The notes under the pieces are model-generated. The model was given only the letters and a program-made list of their open reading frames with translations. It was not told where the DNA came from and searched no databases. A stretch of 64,000 bases of DNA, from positions 1,488,001-1,552,000 of the forward strand of contig NZ_JASKUT010000001.1 in the NCBI RefSeq assembly GCF_030167925.1, given 5' to 3'. The stretch's first letter is position 1. Every line of letters begins with the position of its first letter. The translations under genes were made by a program, and so were the position numbers. This document shows positions 8,589 to 15,452 of the stretch, in pieces. Source of the stretch: Paenibacillus silviterrae. GTDB lineage: Bacteria; Bacillota; Bacilli; Paenibacillales; NBRC-103111.

Positions 8589-8602
8589 CTGCGCTCACCT
8601 CA

Positions 8603-8619
8603 CACTACATATTGTAGTG
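8603..8619. promoter_or_regulatory. BlaI-type operator of the repressor operon
   Basis: CACTACA-TAT-TGTAGTG is a perfect inverted repeat overlapping the -10 hexamer. It has the TACA/TGTA half-sites of BlaI/MecI/CopY boxes but a 3-base instead of the usual 2-base spacer. Confidence 0.75.
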
Positions 8620-8639
8620 CATGAAATGGATGTCGTCAA
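8611..8639 (-). promoter_or_regulatory. SigA-type promoter of the BlaI operon
   Basis: TTGACG (8634-8639) and TACAAT (8611-8616) on the minus strand are 17 bases apart. The -10 lies inside the operator palindrome, so repressor binding would block polymerase directly. Confidence 0.75.
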
Positions 8640-8722
8640 CCTGTGCATGATTATAGGCGACAAAGCTGAAAATAACCTGAAATTTGGATTAATTTAACAT
8701 GAAGGATGAAATCTGGTATTCG

Positions 8723-8759
8723 ACATCATTTGATGTTATTAATGATTAATCTCATTAAT
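8723..8759. promoter_or_regulatory. Two adjacent palindromes upstream of the toxin-antitoxin-like pair
   Basis: ACATCA-TT-TGATGT (8723-8736) is followed directly by ATTAATGA-TTAATC-TCATTAAT (8738-8759), both perfect. They lie in the AT-rich gap before the ribbon-helix-helix gene and are natural candidates for its self-regulating operator. Confidence 0.45.
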
Positions 8760-8859
8760 ATTTCACTGTAATTAGAACATTTTCCCGAAATACACCCAAA
8801 AAAATACAAAGAAGCACGAATATTTTTACAGGATTTGTCGAAGAAAGAGGGATAACGTC

Positions 8860-9153
8860 ATGACAAATTATAAGCATTACCTGCGAAACCGCATTGATAA
8901 AATGAGAAGCTCCGCATCTGAGCTTTTACTGTCACGCTATGAAGAAAATCAAGCTGTGATTGAACTGGAGCCCGCTTTGTATGAAAGCTTGAAAACCTCG
9001 GCGGAGGAACAAGATACAACGGTACAAGGACTCGTGAACTACATTATTGAGCAGCACTTGGCCCACCGTCAAACCGGCTCGGCCCGTCAAGTAACCACGG
9101 AGCAAAAGGAGAATAATCCACTCCTCTTATTGGATGGCCTATGTGGAAAATAA
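8860..9153 (+). CDS. Ribbon-helix-helix antitoxin-like protein
   Basis: This is a small protein of 97 residues. After a basic N-terminal segment (MTNYKHYLRNRIDK), residues 37-68 hold a ribbon-helix-helix pattern: a strand AVIELEPALYESL followed by helices through TTVQGLVNYIIEQHL. Such proteins bind operators and neutralise a toxin encoded next to them. The C-terminal tail (about residues 70-97) would be the toxin-binding part. The start follows GAAAGAGGG. It precedes a PIN-domain protein by 17 bases, so the two form one transcription unit, with two palindromes upstream. The antitoxin role is inferred from context. Confidence 0.65.
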   Translation: MTNYKHYLRNRIDKMRSSASELLLSRYEENQAVIELEPALYESLKTSAEEQDTTVQGLVNYIIEQHLAHRQTGSARQVTTEQKENNPLLLLDGLCGK

Positions 9154-9170
9154 CCGGAGGTGTAAGTGCG

Positions 9171-9632
9171 ATGGCTGAGTTTGAATCCTATCCCCAATCT
9201 GTATTTATTGATGAAACCGCGTTTACCGCTTTTATGAATCCGTCCAATCCTCAATACATGAAAGCCAAATCCTTGTTTATTGATCTGGACGACCTTGATA
9301 GGCATTTTGTCACGACGAACTATATTTTATTTGATGTCCATGAATGGTTGCGTAATGAATTTGGTTATCCGGAGGCTGAATACTTTCTCAATACGGTAGA
9401 TAAGGCGGCCGGACTTGGAAAGTTAACGGTCATTTCGGGAAACCCGGAGCTGGAGCTGGAGTCGCGGCGTTTGCTGATAGAACGACCCGATCTAAAATAT
9501 TCGTTAAGTGAGGCATTAACGGCTATTGTTATGTCCACCTACCGGATCCGTCATATGTTCACTTTTAATGCCCATCATTCCGTATTATCGAAGCTGGACA
9601 AAAAAATCAAGGTTATTCCCACCTTGTGGTAA
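9171..9632 (+). CDS. PIN-domain protein, toxin-like, altered active site
   Basis: This is a protein of 153 residues with the PIN ribonuclease layout: VFIDETAFTAFM (first Asp), TTNYILFDVHEWL, a helix at LKYSLSEALTAIVM, and FTFNAHHSVL near the end. In active PIN toxins these positions normally read D, E, D and D; here they appear as D, D, E and N, so metal binding may be weakened. The start was moved 10 codons downstream to the ATG 8 bases after GGAGGTG. It pairs with the ribbon-helix-helix gene before it. It may be a live VapC-like toxin with conservative changes, or a decayed one. Confidence 0.65.
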   Translation: MAEFESYPQSVFIDETAFTAFMNPSNPQYMKAKSLFIDLDDLDRHFVTTNYILFDVHEWLRNEFGYPEAEYFLNTVDKAAGLGKLTVISGNPELELESRRLLIERPDLKYSLSEALTAIVMSTYRIRHMFTFNAHHSVLSKLDKKIKVIPTLW

Positions 9633-9660
9633 CAGGCTCCTCAACATATCCGTTGGGAAA

Positions 9661-9690
9661 GAAAAAACCACATTGCTGTGGTTTTTCTTC
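9661..9690. terminator. Bidirectional terminator between PIN gene and thioesterase
   Basis: GAAAAAACCACA and TGTGGTTTTTC form a stem around a 4-base loop, with a T-tract on each strand. It lies between two converging genes. Confidence 0.8.
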
Positions 9691-10201
9691 ACTCCCAAGG
9701 GTATTTCGTCAGCAAAAAGTCCGCAAATTTCTTGCTTTCTTCTCTACGGATTTTGCGCATTTCAGCCCGCTGCCGGGCCGTCTCGAACAGCTTCTTCTCT
9801 TCTTCCGTTTCCGGAATAATCCGCGGGACAGGGATCGGTTGATTATTGTCATCCAATCCGACAAAGGTCAAAAAGGAGGTTGCGGCGATATCTCTTTTGC
9901 CCGTATACAGGTTTTCCGTCATGACCTTAACAAAAACCTCCATAGAGGTTCTGCCTGTCCAGGTAACGAACGATTCCAAAGAAACACTGTCCGTAGGCCT
10001 GATCGGCTTCAGAAAGTCTACCGAATCCGTTGAGGCCGTTACGGCGGTTCCACGGCATAGCTTGGAAGCGGAGATCGAGGCGATATCGTCGATCAGGGAC
10101 ATCAGCTTTCCGCCGAACAATGTGTTGTGATTATTAACATCAAGGGGAAACACCCGAGAGATTTTCATTACTCTAGTTTCGTTTACATACTTTTGACTCA
10201 A
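9689..10201 (-). CDS. Acyl-CoA thioesterase, YkhA-like hotdog protein
   Basis: This cytoplasmic hydrolase of acyl-CoA thioesters has 170 residues. It shows one hotdog domain with the signature HNTLFGGKLMSLIDDIASISA, then DSVDFLKPIRPTDSV and RDIAATSFLTFVGLDD, close to the B. subtilis YkhA pattern. A Glu/Arg-rich C-terminal helix follows. The start is TTG with a weak ribosome site; the next in-frame ATG is 11 codons later and would cut into the conserved NETRVMKISRVFP start of the family. It is monocistronic. Preferred chain length is not predictable. Confidence 0.88.
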   Translation of the reverse strand: MSQKYVNETRVMKISRVFPLDVNNHNTLFGGKLMSLIDDIASISASKLCRGTAVTASTDSVDFLKPIRPTDSVSLESFVTWTGRTSMEVFVKVMTENLYTGKRDIAATSFLTFVGLDDNNQPIPVPRIIPETEEEKKLFETARQRAEMRKIRREESKKFADFLLTKYPWE

Positions 10202-10277
10202 TCGACTTCACACACCTTCATCAGGATGTGTCTAATGTTCCCGGCTCCAATTCGAATTATTCCCGGAATATACAAAA

Positions 10278-10305
10278 ATCCCCTGGCTTAGGTAAGCCAG
10301 GGGAT
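10278..10305 (-). terminator. Intrinsic terminator after the FAD oxidoreductase pair
   Basis: ATCCCCTGGCTTA and TAAGCCAGGGGAT form a perfect 13-bp stem with a tiny loop, followed on the minus strand by TTTTTGTA. Confidence 0.85.
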
Positions 10306-10316
10306 CTTTGTTAGTT

Positions 10317-12197
10317 CTATGTTTGAACGATAATGTTCCAGCCTTCAGTCCACTTACGGACAAGCTGCGCAATCCGCTCCTTCATCGAATATTTGATGAC
10401 CCGAGAGCCTTTAAAGGATATTTTCAGCTCTAGCTCAGGGTCGTTTAACCGCTCTTGGATGGCCTTAGCCACGGATTCCCTTAGCTCCGGGTGCCGGTCG
10501 GCAATGCGTAACAAAGCCATCACCGAATACGAGAAGTATTGGAAATAGAGCTCCTGCGGGTCGGAAATAAACTCCCAATTTCTTTCCTCCGTCTGCATCT
10601 GCGGCAATGTAGAGGCATCCTGAATCATGTCCAGCAGCTCGGGCACGATTTCTTTGTCCCGAAGCTTTCCGAGGAGATAGACGGCTGCATAGCCGCGTGC
10701 CTGATTATATTTACGGCTCGTGTAAGGAACGAACATATCCCGCTCCTTTACCATGCTTCGTAGAACAGTCATCGCTTCAGTATAGCCAAGTAAGCCGAGC
10801 GTCATAGCGCTATGTCTCGCGAGATGCTGCTCTTCGGCATTCGCACTCCAATCAAGAAGACGGGGAACGAGCTTGTCGCCTAAGCGCTTTGCCGACCATA
10901 TCGCAATACCCGGCTTGGTGCTTGCCAAACCCGCTTTGATCTCCTCGGGATCTGTCAGCCACTTGCAAGCAAGGAAGTCGTTGTTCGTGCGGACGGAGCT
11001 GTCTTTGAACTCTACCCCTTTATCCTTTTCGAAGCAGCCGGTCTCCTCCAGCAGCGTCCTGAGTTCCTCATAAGGCACATTTTTCAGGGAGCAGTCTTTG
11101 GTAATACTTAAGAAAGCCATATCTGCCGCCGCTTCCCCGCTTTTTTGCATGTCCCGCTTCATACGAATACACCCTGCCAAATCATGATCCAGCGACAGAC
11201 TTCGTCCGGCAATCAGGAGGCCCTCCGTATCTTGGGGAATATGAGTTCCCATCGGAATCGGAAGCCGGAAGTTTAAGCCCCATAGACTCGAAACCACTGA
11301 CCAGTCCTGCTGAGCTTCACTTTCCAGCGCAATATCCTTGCTATGATTATCCAAATTCGAATATGCGTAAAAAATCGGCTTCGCCGTATAGCGGTCTTCG
11401 ATAAAGTCCCTAAAGGTTACGGTCTCTTCGCCTACGATGAGACGGCCTTCCCGCAGACCCAGCTGCGGAACGATTTTGAGCAGCCTCGCTTCTTCTTGAT
11501 ATACGGGCCTCAAATGCGTTTCCAACAAAGACGATTGAACAATAGCACGAGACAAGCCTACCGGATCTGCAGCATCAACGTAGCCCGAATCCGTATAGTA
11601 GTGTTGAACCTTGTTCTCCCTGAGCAGTTGTACGACGTTGGAGAAGGGCTGCACCTGTCCGTCTGCCGAACGGCCTCGACGCACCTCACATCCTGCCAAG
11701 GCGCAAACCTCGGCTTCCCCGGTCGCATCTATAATGACCTTGCTTCCGGTGCTCCGAATCCCTTCGGGACCTATCCAGCGTAATCCTTTGACCTGCCTTC
11801 CTTCCATAAACACACCAAGTACGGTCGAATCATAGAAATAAACGGCCCCCGCCTCCGCTGCCGACCTTTCCAGGACGATACTCTTGGCATTGGCGTTGAC
11901 TCCCCCGGCCTTCTGGAATAGGGCAGCTTCCAGCTCAGCCGTCTCTTGATCCACCTCTTCATATATACCGCCGCGCGTTCCAAAATAATAGCCCGTCACG
12001 CCGCCAAGCGTACCGGCACCGCCCATTCCATGCATTTGCTCAATACCCAGCACCTTCAGTCCGAGCTGTGCAGCGCGAATAGCTGCAATGGAGCCGGCGG
12101 TCCCAAGTCCTACTACAATGACGTCATACATTTTATCAAAAGCAGGCTCAACGGATTGCTGTACAACCTCGTCATCCCATCGTTCGGAAAGAATCAC
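10317..12197 (-). CDS. FAD-dependent oxidoreductase with C-terminal helical (HEAT-like) region
   Basis: This flavoprotein of 626 residues starts at a GTG that overlaps the previous stop as GTGA, 8 bases after GGAGGTG; the longer open frame upstream is a shadow of the neighbour. Near residues 20-50 it carries the FAD-binding motif VIVVGLGTAGSIAAIRAAQ, followed by GGAGTLGGV, and IDATGEAEVCALAGCEV further on, as in the FAD_oxidored family. After GLLIAGRSLSLDH the last ~250 residues read like alpha-helical repeats (LARHSAMTLGLLGYTEAM, AAVYLLGKLRDKEIVPELL). The substrate is unknown. It is coupled to a smaller FAD-fold protein. Confidence 0.85.
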   Translation of the reverse strand: MILSERWDDEVVQQSVEPAFDKMYDVIVVGLGTAGSIAAIRAAQLGLKVLGIEQMHGMGGAGTLGGVTGYYFGTRGGIYEEVDQETAELEAALFQKAGGVNANAKSIVLERSAAEAGAVYFYDSTVLGVFMEGRQVKGLRWIGPEGIRSTGSKVIIDATGEAEVCALAGCEVRRGRSADGQVQPFSNVVQLLRENKVQHYYTDSGYVDAADPVGLSRAIVQSSLLETHLRPVYQEEARLLKIVPQLGLREGRLIVGEETVTFRDFIEDRYTAKPIFYAYSNLDNHSKDIALESEAQQDWSVVSSLWGLNFRLPIPMGTHIPQDTEGLLIAGRSLSLDHDLAGCIRMKRDMQKSGEAAADMAFLSITKDCSLKNVPYEELRTLLEETGCFEKDKGVEFKDSSVRTNNDFLACKWLTDPEEIKAGLASTKPGIAIWSAKRLGDKLVPRLLDWSANAEEQHLARHSAMTLGLLGYTEAMTVLRSMVKERDMFVPYTSRKYNQARGYAAVYLLGKLRDKEIVPELLDMIQDASTLPQMQTEERNWEFISDPQELYFQYFSYSVMALLRIADRHPELRESVAKAIQERLNDPELELKISFKGSRVIKYSMKERIAQLVRKWTEGWNIIVQT

Positions 12198-13018
12198 TTG
12201 GACGGCACCTCCAATGAGTACTGGATACCCGCTTCGAATGCTGCGATCGGATCCGCATACCTGCAGGACGGATGCCAGTGCCAGTCCGGCTCCAGCTCCT
12301 CGTCGGCTATTGCAAGAGTGACATCGAATGCATCGCCGATGGTCGCCAGTCTCCAAGACTGCAAAGCTGCGGGTCTGGCTGCCCAGTGGGAGAGTATCCC
12401 TGCTCTCGCGGCGGACCAATCGTCCTTAGGCCCGATCGGAAAGCTAACGACCCATTCCGAGGGGAATCGGCCTTGGTGAAAGGAGAACCCTTCCACCTGA
12501 GGCGGGGTTTCCTCCCCTCCTTCCGGACCGACAACAACGGCATTCAGCCGTTGGCTGCGCACCTTCCCGGCAGCTCTGACAGGTGCCGAATCACAAAGGC
12601 TGGTAGTGTCGATAATTCGACCCGCTTGTACCTTGGACAATCCTGCTCCATTCATTAGAACGACCTCAAATCCCCCGCTTGCGAATGCAGTTATTTCAAC
12701 GATTCTTGTAAGAAACAAAACCTCCAGATTATGCTTAGAAATCAGTTGATGCAGAACAGGAACGAAGGCCGGCCAGTGGATCCCTCCGGCTTCGCTGATC
12801 ATATTCCTCTGAAGGGCTTCTATCCTAAGCTCTGACGCATGCGGCGATACGATGCGGTCCAGCTCCACCTTACCCTCTCGGTAGGACGAGGTAAATTCCG
12901 AGCCCACCGCCCCTGTCTTCTCGAGAACGAGCGTTTGGTCCCTTAAGGCGCATGCTGCCCCGAGACCGGCGAAGGTGGCACCGACCACTAACACGGAATA
13001 CCGCTTTGCTTGCTTCAT
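12194..13018 (-). CDS. Small FAD/NAD(P)-binding-fold protein coupled to the FAD oxidoreductase
   Basis: This is a protein of 274 residues beginning MKQAKRYSVLVVGATFAG after GGAGAGAGG. Residues 8-35 form a Rossmann dinucleotide-binding start (VVGATFAGLGAACAL) and the strand TLVLEKTGAVGSEF. The middle resembles the core of FAD oxidoreductases, but the protein is short and lacks an obvious C-terminal GxxxAGD-type FAD motif. It may be a reduced subunit that works with the coupled 626-residue flavoprotein, since the pair overlaps by 4 bases. It follows the AraC gene by 33 bases. The function is not known. Confidence 0.7.
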   Translation of the reverse strand: MKQAKRYSVLVVGATFAGLGAACALRDQTLVLEKTGAVGSEFTSSYREGKVELDRIVSPHASELRIEALQRNMISEAGGIHWPAFVPVLHQLISKHNLEVLFLTRIVEITAFASGGFEVVLMNGAGLSKVQAGRIIDTTSLCDSAPVRAAGKVRSQRLNAVVVGPEGGEETPPQVEGFSFHQGRFPSEWVVSFPIGPKDDWSAARAGILSHWAARPAALQSWRLATIGDAFDVTLAIADEELEPDWHWHPSCRYADPIAAFEAGIQYSLEVPSK

Positions 13019-13051
13019 ATGCCTCTCTCCTCTCCTATCTATATCCACTAC

Positions 13052-13831
13052 CTAACCGCCCCTGTATTGACGGGGGGCCATGCCGGTAACCTTGGTAAAT
13101 ACGCGGGTAAAATACAAGGGATCGCTATACCCGACATCCTTGGCAATTTCGCTGATGGGCTTTGAGGTGCCGGTTAGCATGGACTTTGCCTGATCCATTC
13201 GGACCTTCTCGACGAACTGTAACGGACTGATCCCGATGACCTTCTTAAACATGGCCGAATAATGGCTGACCGATAAATCCGCATGCTCCGCTAACGTTTC
13301 CCGTTGAAGCGGTTCGGCATAATGCTGCCGGATATAGCGGACGGAGCTTTCCATTTTGCGATAAGAGCTGTCCTGCAGCGTCCTCTCCGTTATCACAACA
13401 TTGGACAATTCGTTGAGCAGCTGGAACAGCCCGAGCTTGGTCTGCCACTCATACCCGGCTGCCTTGACATGCCAGCAGTCGTACATCGTCCGGATGTCTT
13501 CATGCACCGGATGGCCGCGTAGAGCCAGCAGCCTCTGGAACGGAAGAGGAGTGTCCGTGAACGATGCCTGATAATCACCACCTTCCCATTGAATCCGCAG
13601 CTGATGGAAGTGAACTCCGAAATATTGCAGCGGCTGCTCCTGCGAGCTTTTCAAATCCATTCGCCTTCCGGGATTCACATGAAACACGCAGCCGGAACCC
13701 AGCTCATAGAGGTCGCCGTCTAATTCCAACACCCCTTCTCCCGCATAAATAAACGCCAAATTATAGAGGCTTGTCGTCGGACGCACCACGCGATATTTGT
13801 GCAATTCCCAGTACGAGGCGGGCCGGTGCAC
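13052..13831 (-). CDS. AraC-family transcriptional regulator with cupin sensor
   Basis: This cytoplasmic regulator has an N-terminal cupin-like sensor (YNLAFIYAGEGVLELDG, GCVFHVNPGRRM) and a C-terminal double helix-turn-helix (QRETLAEHADLSVSHYSAMF and ISEIAKDVGYSDPLYFTRVF). The first standard start, GTG at 13831, has no ribosome site. The reading frame stays open upstream to an ATC at 13879, which lies 7 bases after a perfect AGGAGGGGG and would add a plausible 16-residue lead ending FYPKILDV. The true start may therefore be the ATC. It precedes the two FAD genes and probably controls them or the neighbouring binding protein. Confidence 0.87.
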   Translation of the reverse strand: MHRPASYWELHKYRVVRPTTSLYNLAFIYAGEGVLELDGDLYELGSGCVFHVNPGRRMDLKSSQEQPLQYFGVHFHQLRIQWEGGDYQASFTDTPLPFQRLLALRGHPVHEDIRTMYDCWHVKAAGYEWQTKLGLFQLLNELSNVVITERTLQDSSYRKMESSVRYIRQHYAEPLQRETLAEHADLSVSHYSAMFKKVIGISPLQFVEKVRMDQAKSMLTGTSKPISEIAKDVGYSDPLYFTRVFTKVTGMAPRQYRGG

Positions 13832-13912
13832 AACATCGAGAATTTTCGGATAAAATTGATGGAGAAATTCCTTTTCGATGACCGTTCCCCCTCCTATCTG
13901 CTAGTGGAACTT

Positions 13913-15256
13913 TTATTTGTTTTTGGCGGTTACGATTGCCTGATTGATCTTCTCATCCGCCTGCCGTAACGCGGTATTGATATCTGTGCCGTTCTTGATC
14001 ATAGTGAAAAATTCCGTCTGCAGAATACTGGAAGCATTCACCAACGGAGCAAGATTGGCATTGGCCAAAGGCGCAGGAGCAAATTTATTATAGAAAATCG
14101 ATTTGAAATGTTTGTCTTTAAACAGCCTGTGGTCGCTGCCAAGACTGGCGTGAATCTTCTCATCCTTCAGGACGGTAGGTCGCCCTTCCTTGCTCGCTTG
14201 CAGCTGAACCTCATCGGACAGCAGCTCCGCCGCGACCTGGAACGCTTGCTCCGCCTTCTTATTTGCATTGCTTACAAAATAATAAATTCCGTTCGCCTGA
14301 TAGCCCATGCCCTGGGCATCCGGAAATGTAGGGGCGGCAACGATATCCCAATTCAGCTCCGGATCGCTTTCAAATCGGCCGAAGCCAGACATCGGAGAAA
14401 GCACCATAGCTACATTCTTATCCTTGTGGAACGAGGTGAGCTCCTTATCCGGCGTAATATCCCCCTCAGGCTTATTTCCAGGAATATCGTAAATGGCTTT
14501 ATAGGTTTGGAACAGCTTCTGGAAGCCCGGGACATTCACAGAGCTTTTGTCCTCCTTCGGATCCAGCAGCGGAAGCGACAATTGATTCTCCAGCAGCATA
14601 TTGGATAAGAACATGGAGAGCCCGCGGTATTGCATGCCGCCCTCGTTGCGCGTCAAACTGGCTGCAAGCTTGGTTACTTCCTCCCAAGTCATGCCGTCTT
14701 TAGGAAAGGGGACTCCAAAACGGTTAAATATATCCTTGTTATAGAACATGACGACAGTATTCGTGTACTTAGGCAGGCCATAAATGCCGCCTTTGGACGT
14801 TGCGTTCTTCAGGGATTCGATCAAGCTGGGCTCGATTCGGTTCATATCGTAATTATATTTCTTAATGAGATCGGTCAGATCATATTCCAAACTGCGGGGC
14901 ATTAATGCGGTATGCAGACCGGCCAGCGAAGTGATCGTAATGTCGGGGGCGGTGCCGGCAACCATTAACTTTTCAATGTTGGTATCCTTGCCTTCGATGA
15001 TATAATTCAGCTTATAATGAGGATACTTGGCGCGAATCGGGGCCGCCATCGTTCGTTCAAACTCTTCTTGCGTTATCGAAGCGACTCTCGACAAGACCAG
15101 CAGCTCGGCCGCCTCCAGCTTCGCATCGCCTACACGAACCGATTGGCCCTCTTGCTTAGGACTATCCGTTGGAGCGCCTCCGCCGCTGCATGCGGACAAT
15201 GCTACGATGGATATGGCCGCTAAGCAAGCGATGCCTCTTTTGTTTATACCCTTCAT
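13913..15256 (-). CDS. Extracellular sugar-binding lipoprotein (family 1), orphan
   Basis: This lipoprotein of 447 residues has a signal peptide ending in the lipobox ALSACSG. Shared motifs with the proteins at 3451 and 24896 are MFYNKDIFNRFGVPFPKDG, MTWEEVTKLAASLTRNEGG and VAAELLSDEVQ, so these are paralogues. It has its own SigA-type promoter and sits directly upstream of an AraC gene and two FAD genes, with no permease nearby. It may feed a permease pair encoded elsewhere or report ligand to regulators. The ligand is unknown. Confidence 0.87.
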   Translation of the reverse strand: MKGINKRGIACLAAISIVALSACSGGGAPTDSPKQEGQSVRVGDAKLEAAELLVLSRVASITQEEFERTMAAPIRAKYPHYKLNYIIEGKDTNIEKLMVAGTAPDITITSLAGLHTALMPRSLEYDLTDLIKKYNYDMNRIEPSLIESLKNATSKGGIYGLPKYTNTVVMFYNKDIFNRFGVPFPKDGMTWEEVTKLAASLTRNEGGMQYRGLSMFLSNMLLENQLSLPLLDPKEDKSSVNVPGFQKLFQTYKAIYDIPGNKPEGDITPDKELTSFHKDKNVAMVLSPMSGFGRFESDPELNWDIVAAPTFPDAQGMGYQANGIYYFVSNANKKAEQAFQVAAELLSDEVQLQASKEGRPTVLKDEKIHASLGSDHRLFKDKHFKSIFYNKFAPAPLANANLAPLVNASSILQTEFFTMIKNGTDINTALRQADEKINQAIVTAKNK

Positions 15257-15282
15257 CGAAAAACCCCCTACTATGGATTAAC

Positions 15283-15336
15283 CAACGTTGTAACCCCTTT
15301 CACATTTCATTATAAATCAAAGACTCTTGTAGTAAA
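15283..15336 (-). promoter_or_regulatory. Promoter with downstream palindrome before solute-binding gene
   Basis: On the minus strand TTTACT (15331-15336) and TATAAT (15309-15314) are 16 bases apart. CAACGTTG (15283-15290), flanked on both sides by TAAC in direct orientation, lies just past the expected transcription start and could be a repressor site. The gap 15257-15452 holds no gene. Confidence 0.55.
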
Positions 15337-15404
15337 TGGAAAATCGATTTGCTCAATATGGATAATAAGCTGATTAGCAGCTTTTGTACAATTTACAAAC
15401 AAAA

Positions 15405-15440
15405 CACAAAGAAAAGTCCCTCGCAGTTGCCGAAGGACTC
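15405..15440 (-). terminator. Terminator of the GH13 glucosidase gene
   Basis: AGTCC..CG and CG..GGACT pair around a short loop and are followed by TTTTCTTTG on the minus strand, 13 bases past the stop. Confidence 0.6.
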
Positions 15441-15452
15441 GTGAAATAGTGT

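Noticed and set aside
10317..12419. 700-residue version of the FAD oxidoreductase
   Set aside because: The extra N-terminal 74 residues overlap the upstream FAD-fold gene out of frame; the GTG at 12197 has the proper ribosome site.
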